Shown in pieces: positions 1 through 6,576 of a stretch of 7,855 bases of DNA. Source of the DNA: Accumulibacter sp964428215 (lineage in GTDB: Bacteria > Pseudomonadota > Gammaproteobacteria > Burkholderiales > Rhodocyclaceae). The translations under genes and the position numbers were made by a program. The notes under the pieces are model-generated. The model did no database searches. It was not told the origin of the DNA and saw nothing but the letters and a program-made list of their open reading frames with translations. Position 1 is the stretch's first letter. Each line of letters opens with the position of its first letter. The DNA lies in NCBI GenBank assembly GCA_964428215.1, contig CAYRXO010000168.1, positions 1 through 7,855 of the forward strand, written 5' to 3'.

Positions 1-1
1 A

Positions 2-187
2 TTATAATATTGTCATATTAAGTGTGGGGGCTGGCGGGAATAAATCTGCGTTTCCCAAAATCTGACACGCATCGGCAGTGGCGTCGAACGACAGCGGACG
101 TAGATCGGTCAGCAGATACGCGCCAGCCGCATCGTCGTCGAACAAGGCGAACGGTCCGCGATCCGCTTCACTCAAGCTCAGCGCCAC
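2..187 (-). CDS. Possible small protein, 61 aa, unrecognised
   Basis: A reading frame on the minus strand starts with GTG (187-185) and ends with TAA (4-2). The predicted product has an acidic patch (FDDDAAG, about residues 16-22) followed by a Leu/Ala-rich stretch, and no motif I recognise. It lies 33 bp after the tusA stop and in the same frame, so it could be a third gene of that operon, a remnant of a longer gene, or simply open GC-rich sequence. The plus strand is also open across the same bases, which weakens the case. A purine-rich AGAGGG lies about 20 nt upstream of the GTG, too far for a good ribosome-binding site. No function is proposed. Confidence 0.22.
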   Translation of the reverse strand: MALSLSEADRGPFALFDDDAAGAYLLTDLRPLSFDATADACQILGNADLFPPAPTLNMTIL

Positions 188-220
188 CGCCAGCGCACCC
201 GCCGCGATCCCTCTCGGCAG

Positions 221-448
221 CTACTTGCGCTTGATGTAATACTCAAAAACCTGTCGGGCCTCGGCGTAGGACAGCAACTCGTTGCCGGTCTGCTTGGCAA
301 AGGCCTGAAAATCCTTCACCGAACCGGGATCGGTCGCCAGGACATGCAGAATCTCGCCACTGCTCATTTCGGCCAGCGCCTTTTTGGTGCGCAGGATCGG
401 CAATGGGCAGCTCAGCCCTTGCACATCGAGTTCTCGGTCGTAATGCAT
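221..448 (-). CDS. tusA: TusA-family sulfur carrier protein
   Basis: This encodes a 75-aa protein of the TusA/SirA/YeeD family, small cytoplasmic carriers that hold sulfur as a persulfide on one cysteine and pass it to tRNA thiolation, molybdenum cofactor or sulfur-oxidation enzymes. The family signature is visible near the N-terminus: D8, then GLSCPLP with the predicted active-site Cys14 followed by Pro15 and Pro17. The length is normal for the family, and Cys14 is the only cysteine. The start is the ATG at 448-446; the sequence before it (ATAAAGAAA) is only a weak ribosome-binding site. It lies 32 bp downstream of the M48 protease gene on the same strand and is probably co-transcribed with it. 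Whether it is the true TusA of tRNA modification or a paralogue serving sulfur oxidation cannot be decided from sequence alone. Confidence 0.9.
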   Translation of the reverse strand: MHYDRELDVQGLSCPLPILRTKKALAEMSSGEILHVLATDPGSVKDFQAFAKQTGNELLSYAEARQVFEYYIKRK

Positions 449-480
449 TTTCTTTATCGCGAAAAAATGGAGTGGCTATT

Positions 481-1947
481 TTAAATGCCATTGCCGCTGC
501 GCTTCTCGCGCAATTCGTCGGCCAACAGCTTGCGCATTTCGCGCAGGCGGGCATCGACGGTCGATTGCTCGAAGAAATTGCCGTCACCCGCCTGCTGCGC
601 CAGAGTCATTTGCTCGACAGCCGCACCGAGCTGCCCCTGGCGCAGATAGGCTTCTGCTTGCGCCCGATGTTGTTGCAGACGTTTGCCGGCAGCGGCATAC
701 GTTTTCGCCTGCAATGCGTAGAGCTGGGCATCGTTGGCGTCACTCGTCGACTGCGCCGACAAGAAGTTGAGGCCTTGGTCGTACTGTTTGCCGGCCAGCA
801 AGGCGTCGGCATAGCCGTAAGCCAGCGATTTCGCCTGCGGGAAGCGTTGCAGCGCTTCTCGATAGATGGCGATCGCCCCGGCAGTGTCACCGAGCGCGCG
901 CCGGATATCCGCGCGCAGTCTCCCGACCAGTGACGAAGCCGGTTTCAGCGCCAGCAAGGCGTCCATTTCGCGCTGCGCTGCGCTCGGCTCCTTGGCCAGC
1001 AGCAGGGCATAACTCAATCCGTAGCGGGTCGCTGCTTCCGAAGCGTATTTTTTTTCCCGCAACTGGGCGGCCAATTCTTTCGCCTGCTCACTAGGCGAAC
1101 CACCCTGAACGCGCAGCTTGGCACGCACCAGATGGAAATCGAGGCTGTCGGCAACTTGGCGGTACGACGCCCCCTGCGCGCGGTTCTGCATGTCCGACAG
1201 TCGTTCGATGGTCAACGGGTGCGAACGCAGGTAAACCGGCGCGTTGTTCTCATAGACCCGCCCGGCCTGGTGCAGCCGGCCGAAGAAATCGCCCATGCCG
1301 TGCGCATCGAAGCCGGCCTGACTCAGCGTCTGAAAACCAAGGCGGTCGGCCTCGCGTTCGAAGTCGCGACTATAGGCCAGTTGCGACTGGATCGCACCGG
1401 CCTGCGCCGAGGCGATAGTGGCGTTGGCAATCTGAGCGTTCGAGCGCGCCGCCAGCACGCCGACGGCCATGGCGATCATCATCGCCAGCGAATTCTGTTT
1501 CTCGCGCGCCAGGTTGCGTGCCAGGTGATTCTGCTGCACATGCGCAATCTCGTGTGCCAGCACGCCGGCCAGTTCGGATTCCGACTGCGCGGTGAGAATG
1601 GTGCCCGTATTGACGCCGATGAAGCCGCCAAACATGGCGAAGGCGTTGATCATGCCGTCGCGCACGGCAAAAAATTGGCAGTCGCTGAGCGGATTGCTAC
1701 TGGCGGAGACCAGACGACGGCCCAGCCGATTGAGGTAGTCGCTGATGTCGGTATCATCGACATAACTCGGCTCGCGCAAGCGGATTTCGTTCATGATCCG
1801 CTCGCCAATCCTGTGCTCGAGCTGCGGTGAAAATTCCGCGCGCGCCGCTTCGCCGAGATCGGGCAGTTCGTCGGTCCGGCCAACGCCAGCGAGCGAAAAC
1901 AGCGCGGCACACAGTAACGACATGGTCAAGCTGACGGGTTTGCGCAT
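481..1947 (-). CDS. bepA: Periplasmic M48 metalloprotease with TPRs, BepA-like
   Basis: The predicted 488-aa zinc metalloprotease is close in length and layout to E. coli BepA (YfgC), a periplasmic protease/chaperone that helps assemble or degrade outer-membrane proteins such as LptD with the BAM complex. Residues 1 to about 23 form a Sec signal peptide (MRKP, then a hydrophobic core). The M48 domain spans about 45-255: HEIAH at 132-136 supplies two zinc-binding histidines and catalytic Glu133, and E199 in FEREADRLG is the expected third ligand. H243 in SHPLTIERL matches the regulatory histidine loop of BepA. The C-terminal part (about 300-475) is helical and Ala/Leu-rich, as expected of TPR repeats. 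The frame stays open upstream to 2157, but that extension would run into moaC and hide the signal peptide, so the ATG at 1947 is chosen. No strong ribosome-binding site precedes it. The gene is followed by tusA and is divergent from moaC. Confidence 0.88.
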   Translation of the reverse strand: MRKPVSLTMSLLCAALFSLAGVGRTDELPDLGEAARAEFSPQLEHRIGERIMNEIRLREPSYVDDTDISDYLNRLGRRLVSASSNPLSDCQFFAVRDGMINAFAMFGGFIGVNTGTILTAQSESELAGVLAHEIAHVQQNHLARNLAREKQNSLAMMIAMAVGVLAARSNAQIANATIASAQAGAIQSQLAYSRDFEREADRLGFQTLSQAGFDAHGMGDFFGRLHQAGRVYENNAPVYLRSHPLTIERLSDMQNRAQGASYRQVADSLDFHLVRAKLRVQGGSPSEQAKELAAQLREKKYASEAATRYGLSYALLLAKEPSAAQREMDALLALKPASSLVGRLRADIRRALGDTAGAIAIYREALQRFPQAKSLAYGYADALLAGKQYDQGLNFLSAQSTSDANDAQLYALQAKTYAAAGKRLQQHRAQAEAYLRQGQLGAAVEQMTLAQQAGDGNFFEQSTVDARLREMRKLLADELREKRSGNGI

Positions 1948-2070
1948 GAGGACTCTGGCGGAACGGAGAAAGGATGATGCTATGATAAACACTGCCGTCG
2001 TGCACCGTTGTGACCAAGCGTTACAGCGGCACGCTATCCGATACAACAATCCGTCTGTCTCTTCCAGAAC

Positions 2071-2553
2071 ATGTCCAGCGACGCGCTCACTCATTTCGAT
2101 CCACAGGGCCAGGCCCAGATGGTCGATGTCGGAGAAAAAGCCCCCACTTTTCGCCACGCCCGTGCCAGTGGCCGGATCGTGATGCAGGCGGCCACCCTGG
2201 CGCTGATCGTCGCCGGAACAAACAGGAAAGGCGATGTGCTCGGCGTGGCGCGCATTGCCGCCATTCAGGCGGCCAAACGCACGGCTGATCTGATTCCTTT
2301 ATGCCACCCGCTGGCCCTGAGCAAGGTGACGGTCGACTTCGGCATTGATCAGCCAGCCAACACCGTGCATTGCCATTGCAGTGCCAAATGCATCGGGCGC
2401 ACCGGCGTCGAAATGGAGGCGCTGTGCGCCGTCAGCATCGGCTTGCTGACCATCTACGACATGTGCAAAGCCATCGATCGCGGCATGCGCATCGAGGACG
2501 TGCGTCTGCTGGAGAAATCCGGCGGAAAATCGGGGCCGTGGACCAGCGACTGA
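2071..2553 (+). CDS. moaC: Cyclic pyranopterin monophosphate synthase MoaC
   Basis: MoaC works after MoaA in the first step of molybdenum cofactor synthesis, converting the 3',8-cyclo-GTP intermediate to cyclic pyranopterin monophosphate in the cytoplasm. The 160-aa length is typical. Family motifs run along the protein: MVDVGEK (17-23), KGDVL with K53, LIPLCHPL with H79 (74-81), TGVEMEAL (111-118), TIYDMCKA with D130 and K133, and KSGGKSG near the C-terminus. K53 and K133 correspond to the catalytic lysines of E. coli MoaC. The ATG at 2071 places MVDVG 16 residues in, as in other MoaC proteins, although no clear Shine-Dalgarno sequence precedes it. An unusual feature is a Cys/His-rich stretch at residues 100-107 (H, C, H, C, then C107) where E. 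coli has only one cysteine. It is divergent from the protease gene and 63 bp upstream of soxY. Confidence 0.95.
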   Translation: MSSDALTHFDPQGQAQMVDVGEKAPTFRHARASGRIVMQAATLALIVAGTNRKGDVLGVARIAAIQAAKRTADLIPLCHPLALSKVTVDFGIDQPANTVHCHCSAKCIGRTGVEMEALCAVSIGLLTIYDMCKAIDRGMRIEDVRLLEKSGGKSGPWTSD

Positions 2554-2616
2554 GCGTCGGGGAACCGCTCTCCCCAGGCGTCTCGTTTCCTTCAACTGAC
2601 AGACCCTCTCAGAGCC

Positions 2617-3111
2617 ATGCCGGATACGCCTGTTGAACTCGATTCATTGCGCCGCCGCCTGCTCGTAGCCGGCTGCTCGCGCTGGGTGCTCGCCCCACTG
2701 CTCTCCAGCGTTGGCCTCGTGCCGCGACGGGTACTGGCGGCCGATGCCAGCCGTCTTGCATTTCAAGCGACCTCTCTTGCTGATGCGCTGCAGGTAGCAG
2801 GGGCAAGCGCCGCGGCGGATAGCCCGTTGATTGTCATCAAGGCGGTGGATATCTCTGAAAATGGGGCGCAAGTACCGATCGAAGTGGTCAGCAACATTCC
2901 CGACAGTCAACAAATGCTGATTTTTGTCGACAAGAACCCTTTGCCACTGGCCGCCAAGCTGATTTTTGCCAACGGCACCGTGCCGCGGGCGCGGCTGCAA
3001 CTGAAAATGGCCGAAACTTCGCGCATCCGGGTCGTGATCAGGGCCGCCAATGGCAAAACTTACCACGCCAGCCGGGAAGTCAAAGTGACCATCGGTGGCT
3101 GCGGTACATGA
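2617..3111 (+). CDS. soxY: Sulfur carrier subunit SoxY (Tat-exported)
   Basis: SoxY, in complex with SoxZ, carries sulfur intermediates of thiosulfate oxidation covalently on a C-terminal cysteine in the periplasm. The 164-aa product begins with a twin-arginine type signal: RRR at 12-14 followed by LL, a hydrophobic stretch about 23-35, and a likely cleavage site near VLAADA (39-44). SoxY is normally exported by Tat and carries SoxZ with it. The body has the immunoglobulin-like β-strand pattern of the family (PLIVIKAVDISENGAQVPIEV). The C-terminus is GGCGT, where most SoxY proteins end in GGCGG; Cys162 is the predicted carrier residue and the only cysteine of the mature protein. The gene is 63 bp after moaC and 15 bp before soxZ. 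The start has only a weak ribosome-binding site, but the signal peptide supports it. Confidence 0.92.
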   Translation: MPDTPVELDSLRRRLLVAGCSRWVLAPLLSSVGLVPRRVLAADASRLAFQATSLADALQVAGASAAADSPLIVIKAVDISENGAQVPIEVVSNIPDSQQMLIFVDKNPLPLAAKLIFANGTVPRARLQLKMAETSRIRVVIRAANGKTYHASREVKVTIGGCGT

Positions 3112-3126
3112 AAGAAAGTGTAAGCG

Positions 3127-3447
3127 ATGGCTGAAGCGATCAAGTTGCGCGTCATCTGGCAAGGCGAACTGGCCGAGATGCGCATTCTGATGCCACACCC
3201 GATGGAAACCGGTCAGCGCAAGGATCCGGAAACCGGCAAACCGCTGCCGGCGCATTTCATCGAATCGTTTAGCGTCACTGCCAACGGTCAGGAACTGGTA
3301 CGCGGCCAGTTGAATACCGCGATCGCGCGCAATCCCTTGTTTTCTTTTTACGCCCGCGGTCTCAAAGCTGGCGACCGGCTGGCTGTTCTCTGGACGGACA
3401 ACAAAGGGGAAAAGCGTAGAGACCCGTTTATTGTCCCGGCTAATTGA
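3127..3447 (+). CDS. soxZ: Thiosulfate oxidation carrier subunit SoxZ
   Basis: SoxZ (106 aa) is the partner of SoxY; the heterodimer presents the SoxY swinging arm to SoxAX, SoxB and SoxCD. The N-terminal part carries the family's recognisable LMPHPMETGQRKD segment (21-33), followed by a β-rich domain ending in DRLAVLWTDNKGEKRRDPFIV. There is no signal peptide, as expected for a protein exported together with SoxY. Its length is normal. A purine-rich AAGAAAG lies 8 nt before the ATG, and the gene starts 15 bp after soxY. It converges on the cold-shock gene; the only strong hairpin downstream is oriented to stop the opposite transcript. No other sox gene is visible in this window, so the partners must be encoded elsewhere or the pair serves another sulfur pathway. 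Confidence 0.95.
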   Translation: MAEAIKLRVIWQGELAEMRILMPHPMETGQRKDPETGKPLPAHFIESFSVTANGQELVRGQLNTAIARNPLFSFYARGLKAGDRLAVLWTDNKGEKRRDPFIVPAN

Positions 3448-3475
3448 ATCTGTTGCGCAGGCAAAATTGCAGGCG

Positions 3476-3498
3476 AAAAAAACCCGCCAAAGGCGGGT
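3476..3498 (-). terminator. Intrinsic terminator of the csp gene
   Basis: The stem ACCCGCC (3482-3488) pairs perfectly with GGCGGGT (3492-3498) around a 3-base loop. On the minus strand it is followed directly by seven T residues (complement of the A-run 3476-3482). It lies 24 bp beyond the csp stop codon, so it is placed to end the csp transcript. In the soxZ direction the hairpin has no T-run, so it is not a standard intrinsic terminator for soxZ. Confidence 0.88.
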
Positions 3499-3522
3499 AG
3501 CGAGTTGCTCGTCCGAAACGAA

Positions 3523-3726
3523 TCAGACGCGCGAAATATTCGAAGCTTGCTTGCCTTTTGGACCCTGCGTCACGTCGAAAGAAACTTTTTCGCCCTCTTT
3601 GAGGGTCTTGAAACCGCCCATGCTGATCGCGGAAAAATGCGCGAAAAGATCCTCGCTGCCATCATCCGGAGTAATGAAGCCAAATCCCTTGGCGTCATTG
3701 AACCATTTCACAGTACCAGTTGCCAT
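3523..3726 (-). CDS. Cold-shock domain protein, CspA/CspD family
   Basis: A 67-aa single cold-shock domain, a five-stranded β-barrel that binds single-stranded RNA/DNA and acts as an RNA chaperone or growth-phase regulator. The nucleic-acid-binding motifs are intact: RNP1 as KGFGFI (13-18) and RNP2 as DLFAHF (26-31), with the aromatic W8 and F9 of the first strand. The frame is open 17 codons further upstream, but the ATG at 3726 begins the canonical MATGTVKWFN and has a good AAGGAAG ribosome-binding site 7 bases upstream. It is divergent from clpS, as cspD is in E. coli; however, it lacks the longer C-terminus of E. coli CspD (74 aa), so I leave the symbol open. It ends in a strong terminator and appears to have a leader of about 125 nt. 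Confidence 0.94.
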   Translation of the reverse strand: MATGTVKWFNDAKGFGFITPDDGSEDLFAHFSAISMGGFKTLKEGEKVSFDVTQGPKGKQASNISRV

Positions 3727-3856
3727 AATGCCACTTCCTTGAAAAAAGACTAAACCCGGGTAATCCCCGACATGCATGCTTCTAAGACACTACTATTCGA
3801 ATGGATAATCGAACCTTCTCGTCCCCCCTCGACAGCCTGACTAAAAGCATGCGGCC

Positions 3857-3886
3857 TTTTTACGGCATAAAGCAGGGAGGCGTCAA
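3857..3886 (-). promoter_or_regulatory. Candidate sigma-70 promoter for the csp gene
   Basis: Read on the minus strand, TTGACG (3886-3881) matches five of six bases of the -35 consensus and TAAAAA (3862-3857) matches four of six of the -10, with 18 bp between. Transcription from it would begin near 3850 and give a leader of roughly 125 nt before the csp ATG, in keeping with the long leaders of cspA-type mRNAs. The leader contains an inverted pair, AGCATGC (3846-3852) and GCATGCT (3774-3780), which could close a long-range stem. This is pattern matching only. Confidence 0.4.
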
Positions 3887-3895
3887 GTGTTTTGT

Positions 3896-3943
3896 GTTAA
3901 CCATTGGTCTGCGCGTTGTACATTGTGGTCAACCATCGGTGTG
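3896..3943. repeat. Pair of 16-bp direct repeats upstream of clpS
   Basis: GTTAACCATTGGTCTG (3896-3911) and GTCAACCATCGGTGTG (3928-3943) agree at 13 of 16 positions and start exactly 32 bp apart, about three helical turns. Each contains a small dyad, ACC-AT(T/C)-GGT. They lie 35-82 bp upstream of the clpS start and just behind the candidate csp -35, so they are well placed to be operator half-sites for one or both divergent genes. No known regulator site is recognised. Confidence 0.5.
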
Positions 3944-3977
3944 GTATTGCGCAACTTAGAAGAGCGTTTAGAATTGA

Positions 3978-4289
3978 ATGATGGCAACGAAGCATCAGGA
4001 TCACTCCTTACTGGAAGCGCAACGTTCGCAGGTCAAACCTCCTCCTTTGTATAAGGTCCTCCTGTTGAACGACGATTTCACGCCAATGGATTTCGTGATC
4101 GTCGTTCTGCAACGCTTTTTTGGCATGAACAAGGAAAATGCGACGCGCATCATGCTTCAGGTGCATACCGAGGGCCGTGGGATCTGTGGAATTTACCCAC
4201 GCGATATCGCCAGTACCAAAGTTGAACAAGTTACAGCCTTCGCACGGAACAGCCAGCACCCCCTGGCGTGCGTCATGGAGGAACACTGA
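3978..4289 (+). CDS. clpS: ClpS, N-degron adaptor of ClpAP
   Basis: ClpS binds proteins with destabilising N-terminal residues (Leu, Phe, Tyr, Trp) and hands them to ClpA for degradation by ClpAP. The 103-aa product has the flexible N-terminal extension (1-20) used for delivery, then PPPLYKVLLLNDDFTPMDFV. Residues N31, D32, D33, T35, M37 and H63 line up with the E. coli N-degron pocket (N34, D35, D36, T38, M40, H66), so it should be functional. The conserved C-terminal HPLACVMEE is present. Two ATGs occur in tandem (3978 and 3981) and either may be used; no strong ribosome-binding site precedes them. The stop codon TGA is directly followed by the clpA ATG, so the two genes are translationally coupled. 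Confidence 0.96.
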   Translation: MMATKHQDHSLLEAQRSQVKPPPLYKVLLLNDDFTPMDFVIVVLQRFFGMNKENATRIMLQVHTEGRGICGIYPRDIASTKVEQVTAFARNSQHPLACVMEEH

Positions 4290-6548
4290 ATGATTGCCCA
4301 GGAACTCGAAGTCAGCTTGCATATGGCCTTTGTCGACGCACGACAGAAACGCCACGAATTCATTACCGTCGAACATCTGCTGCTCGCTTTGGTGGACAAT
4401 CCTTCGGCTGCCGAAGCCTTGCGCGCCTGTGGCGCGCAGATCGAGCAATTGCGCAACGACCTGATTCGTTTCATCGCCGAGCATACGCCGACCGTCGCAG
4501 GCGAAGATGAGATCGATACGCAGCCGACGCTCGGTTTCCAGCGGGTGATCCAGCGCGCGATCCTGCACGTGCAGTCGTCAGGCCGCAAGGAAGTCAACGG
4601 GGCCAACGTGTTGGTGGCCATCTTCGGCGAAAAAGACTCGCATGCGGTTTACTACTTGCAAAAACAGGGCGTCACCCGGCTGGATGTCGTCAATTTCATT
4701 TCGCACGGTATCAGCAAGATTCCGCAGAACAACCAGCGCGCCGAGACCGAAGGCGATGTCGACGGCGATCAGCCCGGCGCAGCCGGTCCGCTCGACAGCT
4801 ATACCATCAATCTCAACGCCCTGGCGTTGCAAGGCAAGATCGATCCGCTGATCGGCCGCGACCGTGAGCTTGAACGGGTCATCCAGACGCTTTGCCGGCG
4901 ACGTAAAAACAATCCCTTGCTGGTTGGCGAGGCGGGGGTCGGCAAAACGGCCATCGCTGAAGGCCTGGCGAGGCGGATCGTCGAGTCGGAAATTCCGGAA
5001 GTTCTCGCCAAAGCCAACGTCTATTGCCTGGACATGGGCTCACTGCTGGCTGGCACCAAGTACCGCGGCGACTTCGAACAGCGCTTGAAAGCGGTGCTCA
5101 AACAACTGGGCGAAAACCCGCATGCTATTCTGTTCATTGACGAGATCCACACCCTGATCGGTGCCGGATCGGCTTCGGGAGGCACGCTGGACGCCTCGAA
5201 CCTGCTCAAGCCGGCCTTATCGACCGGTCAGCTGAAATGCATCGGCGCGACGACGTATAATGAATATCGTGGCATTTTCGAAAAAGACCATGCCTTGTCG
5301 CGACGTTTCCAGAAAATCGACGTCAGCGAACCGTCGAGTGCCGAAGCGGTTGAAATTCTCAAGGGCTTGAAATCGCGCTTTGAATCGCATCACGGCATCA
5401 AATACTCCGCTGCCGCCCTGACTTCGGCGGTCGAATTGTCGGTGCGCTTCATTCCCGACCGCCACCTGCCCGACAAAGCGATCGATGTGATCGACGAAGC
5501 CGGTGCGGCACAACGTATCCTGCCGAAATCGAAGCAAAAGCGGCTGATCGGCAAACTGGATATCGAGGAGATCGTTGCCAAAATCGCGCGCGTACCGTCT
5601 ACGCACGTCAGCACCGACGACCGGAACAGCCTGAAAAACCTCGACCGGGACCTCAAAGCCGTCGTTTTTGGCCAGGACGACGCCATCGATGCGCTGGCAC
5701 GGGCGATCAAAATGGCGCGCTCCGGGTTGGGCAATCCGACCAAACCGATTGGCAGTTTTCTCTTCTCGGGACCAACCGGCGTCGGCAAAACCGAAGTCGC
5801 CAAGCAGCTCGCTTATTGCCTGGGCATTGAACTGGTACGTTTCGACATGTCGGAGTACATGGAGCGGCATGCCGTGTCGCGCCTGATCGGCGCCCCACCC
5901 GGCTATGTCGGCTTCGATCAGGGCGGTTTGCTCACCGAAGCAATCGTCAAGAAACCTTACAGTGTTCTGTTGCTCGACGAAATCGAGAAAGCACATCCGG
6001 ACATCTACAACATTCTTCTGCAGGTCATGGATCACGGCACGTTGACCGACAACAACGGTCGCAAAGCCGATTTCCGCAACGTGGTGATCATCATGACCAC
6101 CAACGCCGGCCAGGAAGCGATTCAGAAAACGAGCATCGGCTTCACGTCGAATCGTCAGGCCGGAGACGAGATGGTCGAAATCAAGCGCTTGTTCACCCCT
6201 GAATTCCGTAACCGGCTCGACGCCTCCATCTCGTTCAAATCACTGGACCACTCGTCCGTATTGCGCGTGGTCGACAAGTTCCTGATGCAACTCGAAGCGC
6301 AACTGCACGAAAAGAAAGTCGAGGCGCTGTTCACCCCGGAACTGAAGTCGCATCTGGCCGCCCGCGGCTTCGATCCGCTGATGGGTGCCCGGCCGATGGC
6401 CCGTCTGATCCAGGACAGCATTCGTGCCGCCCTCGCCGACGAGCTGCTCTTCGGGCGGCTGGTCAATGGCGGCCACATTACCGTCGACGTCGATCAGGAA
6501 GAAAAGATCAAGCTGATTTTCGAGCATGAATCGGCTGTCGTCGCCTGA
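4290..6548 (+). CDS. clpA: ClpA, AAA+ unfoldase of the ClpAP protease
   Basis: ClpA is the cytoplasmic hexameric unfoldase that recognises substrates directly or through ClpS and threads them into ClpP. The 752-aa length fits the family. The N-domain (1 to about 145) has the double helical repeat that binds ClpS. The first AAA+ module carries Walker A GEAGVGKT (213-220), Walker B LFIDE (281-285) and pore loop KYRG (257-260). The second has Walker A GPTGVGKT (494-501), Walker B LLDE (561-564), pore loop GYVG (538-541) and sensor-2 GARP (699-702). IGF at 616-618 is the ClpP-docking tripeptide, so it should pair with ClpP, which is not encoded here. There is no long coiled-coil middle domain, which separates it from ClpB. 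A GGAGG ribosome-binding site lies within the end of clpS (4277-4281). Confidence 0.97.
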   Translation: MIAQELEVSLHMAFVDARQKRHEFITVEHLLLALVDNPSAAEALRACGAQIEQLRNDLIRFIAEHTPTVAGEDEIDTQPTLGFQRVIQRAILHVQSSGRKEVNGANVLVAIFGEKDSHAVYYLQKQGVTRLDVVNFISHGISKIPQNNQRAETEGDVDGDQPGAAGPLDSYTINLNALALQGKIDPLIGRDRELERVIQTLCRRRKNNPLLVGEAGVGKTAIAEGLARRIVESEIPEVLAKANVYCLDMGSLLAGTKYRGDFEQRLKAVLKQLGENPHAILFIDEIHTLIGAGSASGGTLDASNLLKPALSTGQLKCIGATTYNEYRGIFEKDHALSRRFQKIDVSEPSSAEAVEILKGLKSRFESHHGIKYSAAALTSAVELSVRFIPDRHLPDKAIDVIDEAGAAQRILPKSKQKRLIGKLDIEEIVAKIARVPSTHVSTDDRNSLKNLDRDLKAVVFGQDDAIDALARAIKMARSGLGNPTKPIGSFLFSGPTGVGKTEVAKQLAYCLGIELVRFDMSEYMERHAVSRLIGAPPGYVGFDQGGLLTEAIVKKPYSVLLLDEIEKAHPDIYNILLQVMDHGTLTDNNGRKADFRNVVIIMTTNAGQEAIQKTSIGFTSNRQAGDEMVEIKRLFTPEFRNRLDASISFKSLDHSSVLRVVDKFLMQLEAQLHEKKVEALFTPELKSHLAARGFDPLMGARPMARLIQDSIRAALADELLFGRLVNGGHITVDVDQEEKIKLIFEHESAVVA

Positions 6549-6576
6549 AACCTAGTCTCAAGGCAAAGGAACCCCG

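Noticed and set aside
3..8. Perfect TATAAT at the left edge
   Set aside because: It sits in an AT-rich intergenic edge with no -35 in view and no plus-strand gene following it.
1132..1830. Plus-strand frame of 232 codons opposite the M48 protease gene
   Set aside because: It mirrors the protease coding sequence, including the HEIAH region, and shows no motif or ribosome-binding site of its own.
1982..1987. TATCAT on the minus strand as a -10 for the protease gene
   Set aside because: It matches five of six bases and is well placed, but no acceptable -35 occurs at 16-19 bp spacing, so I do not call a promoter.
1948..2157. N-terminal extension of the M48 protease by 70 codons
   Set aside because: It would overlap moaC, and the signal peptide begins exactly at the internal ATG 1947, so the extension is not credible.
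2559..2575. GGGGA / TCCCC hairpin after moaC
   Set aside because: The stem is only 5 bp with a 7-base loop and no T-run, so it does not qualify as a terminator and does not argue against moaC-soxYZ co-transcription.
2665..2676. Lipobox-like VAGC at residues 17-20 of SoxY
   Set aside because: The hydrophobic stretch between the arginines and this cysteine is only about five residues. A proper hydrophobic core and an AxA-type site lie further on, so a Tat-exported soluble protein is more likely.
3453..3479. Two tandem near-repeats (TTGCGCAGGCAAAA, TTGCAGGCGAAAA) after soxZ
   Set aside because: They are short, imperfect and next to the csp terminator; probably a local slippage product with no evident role.
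5217..6035. Antisense frame of 272 codons within clpA
   Set aside because: It lies wholly opposite the well-conserved ClpA AAA+ modules, has no recognisable domain, and is explained by GC-biased codon use in clpA.
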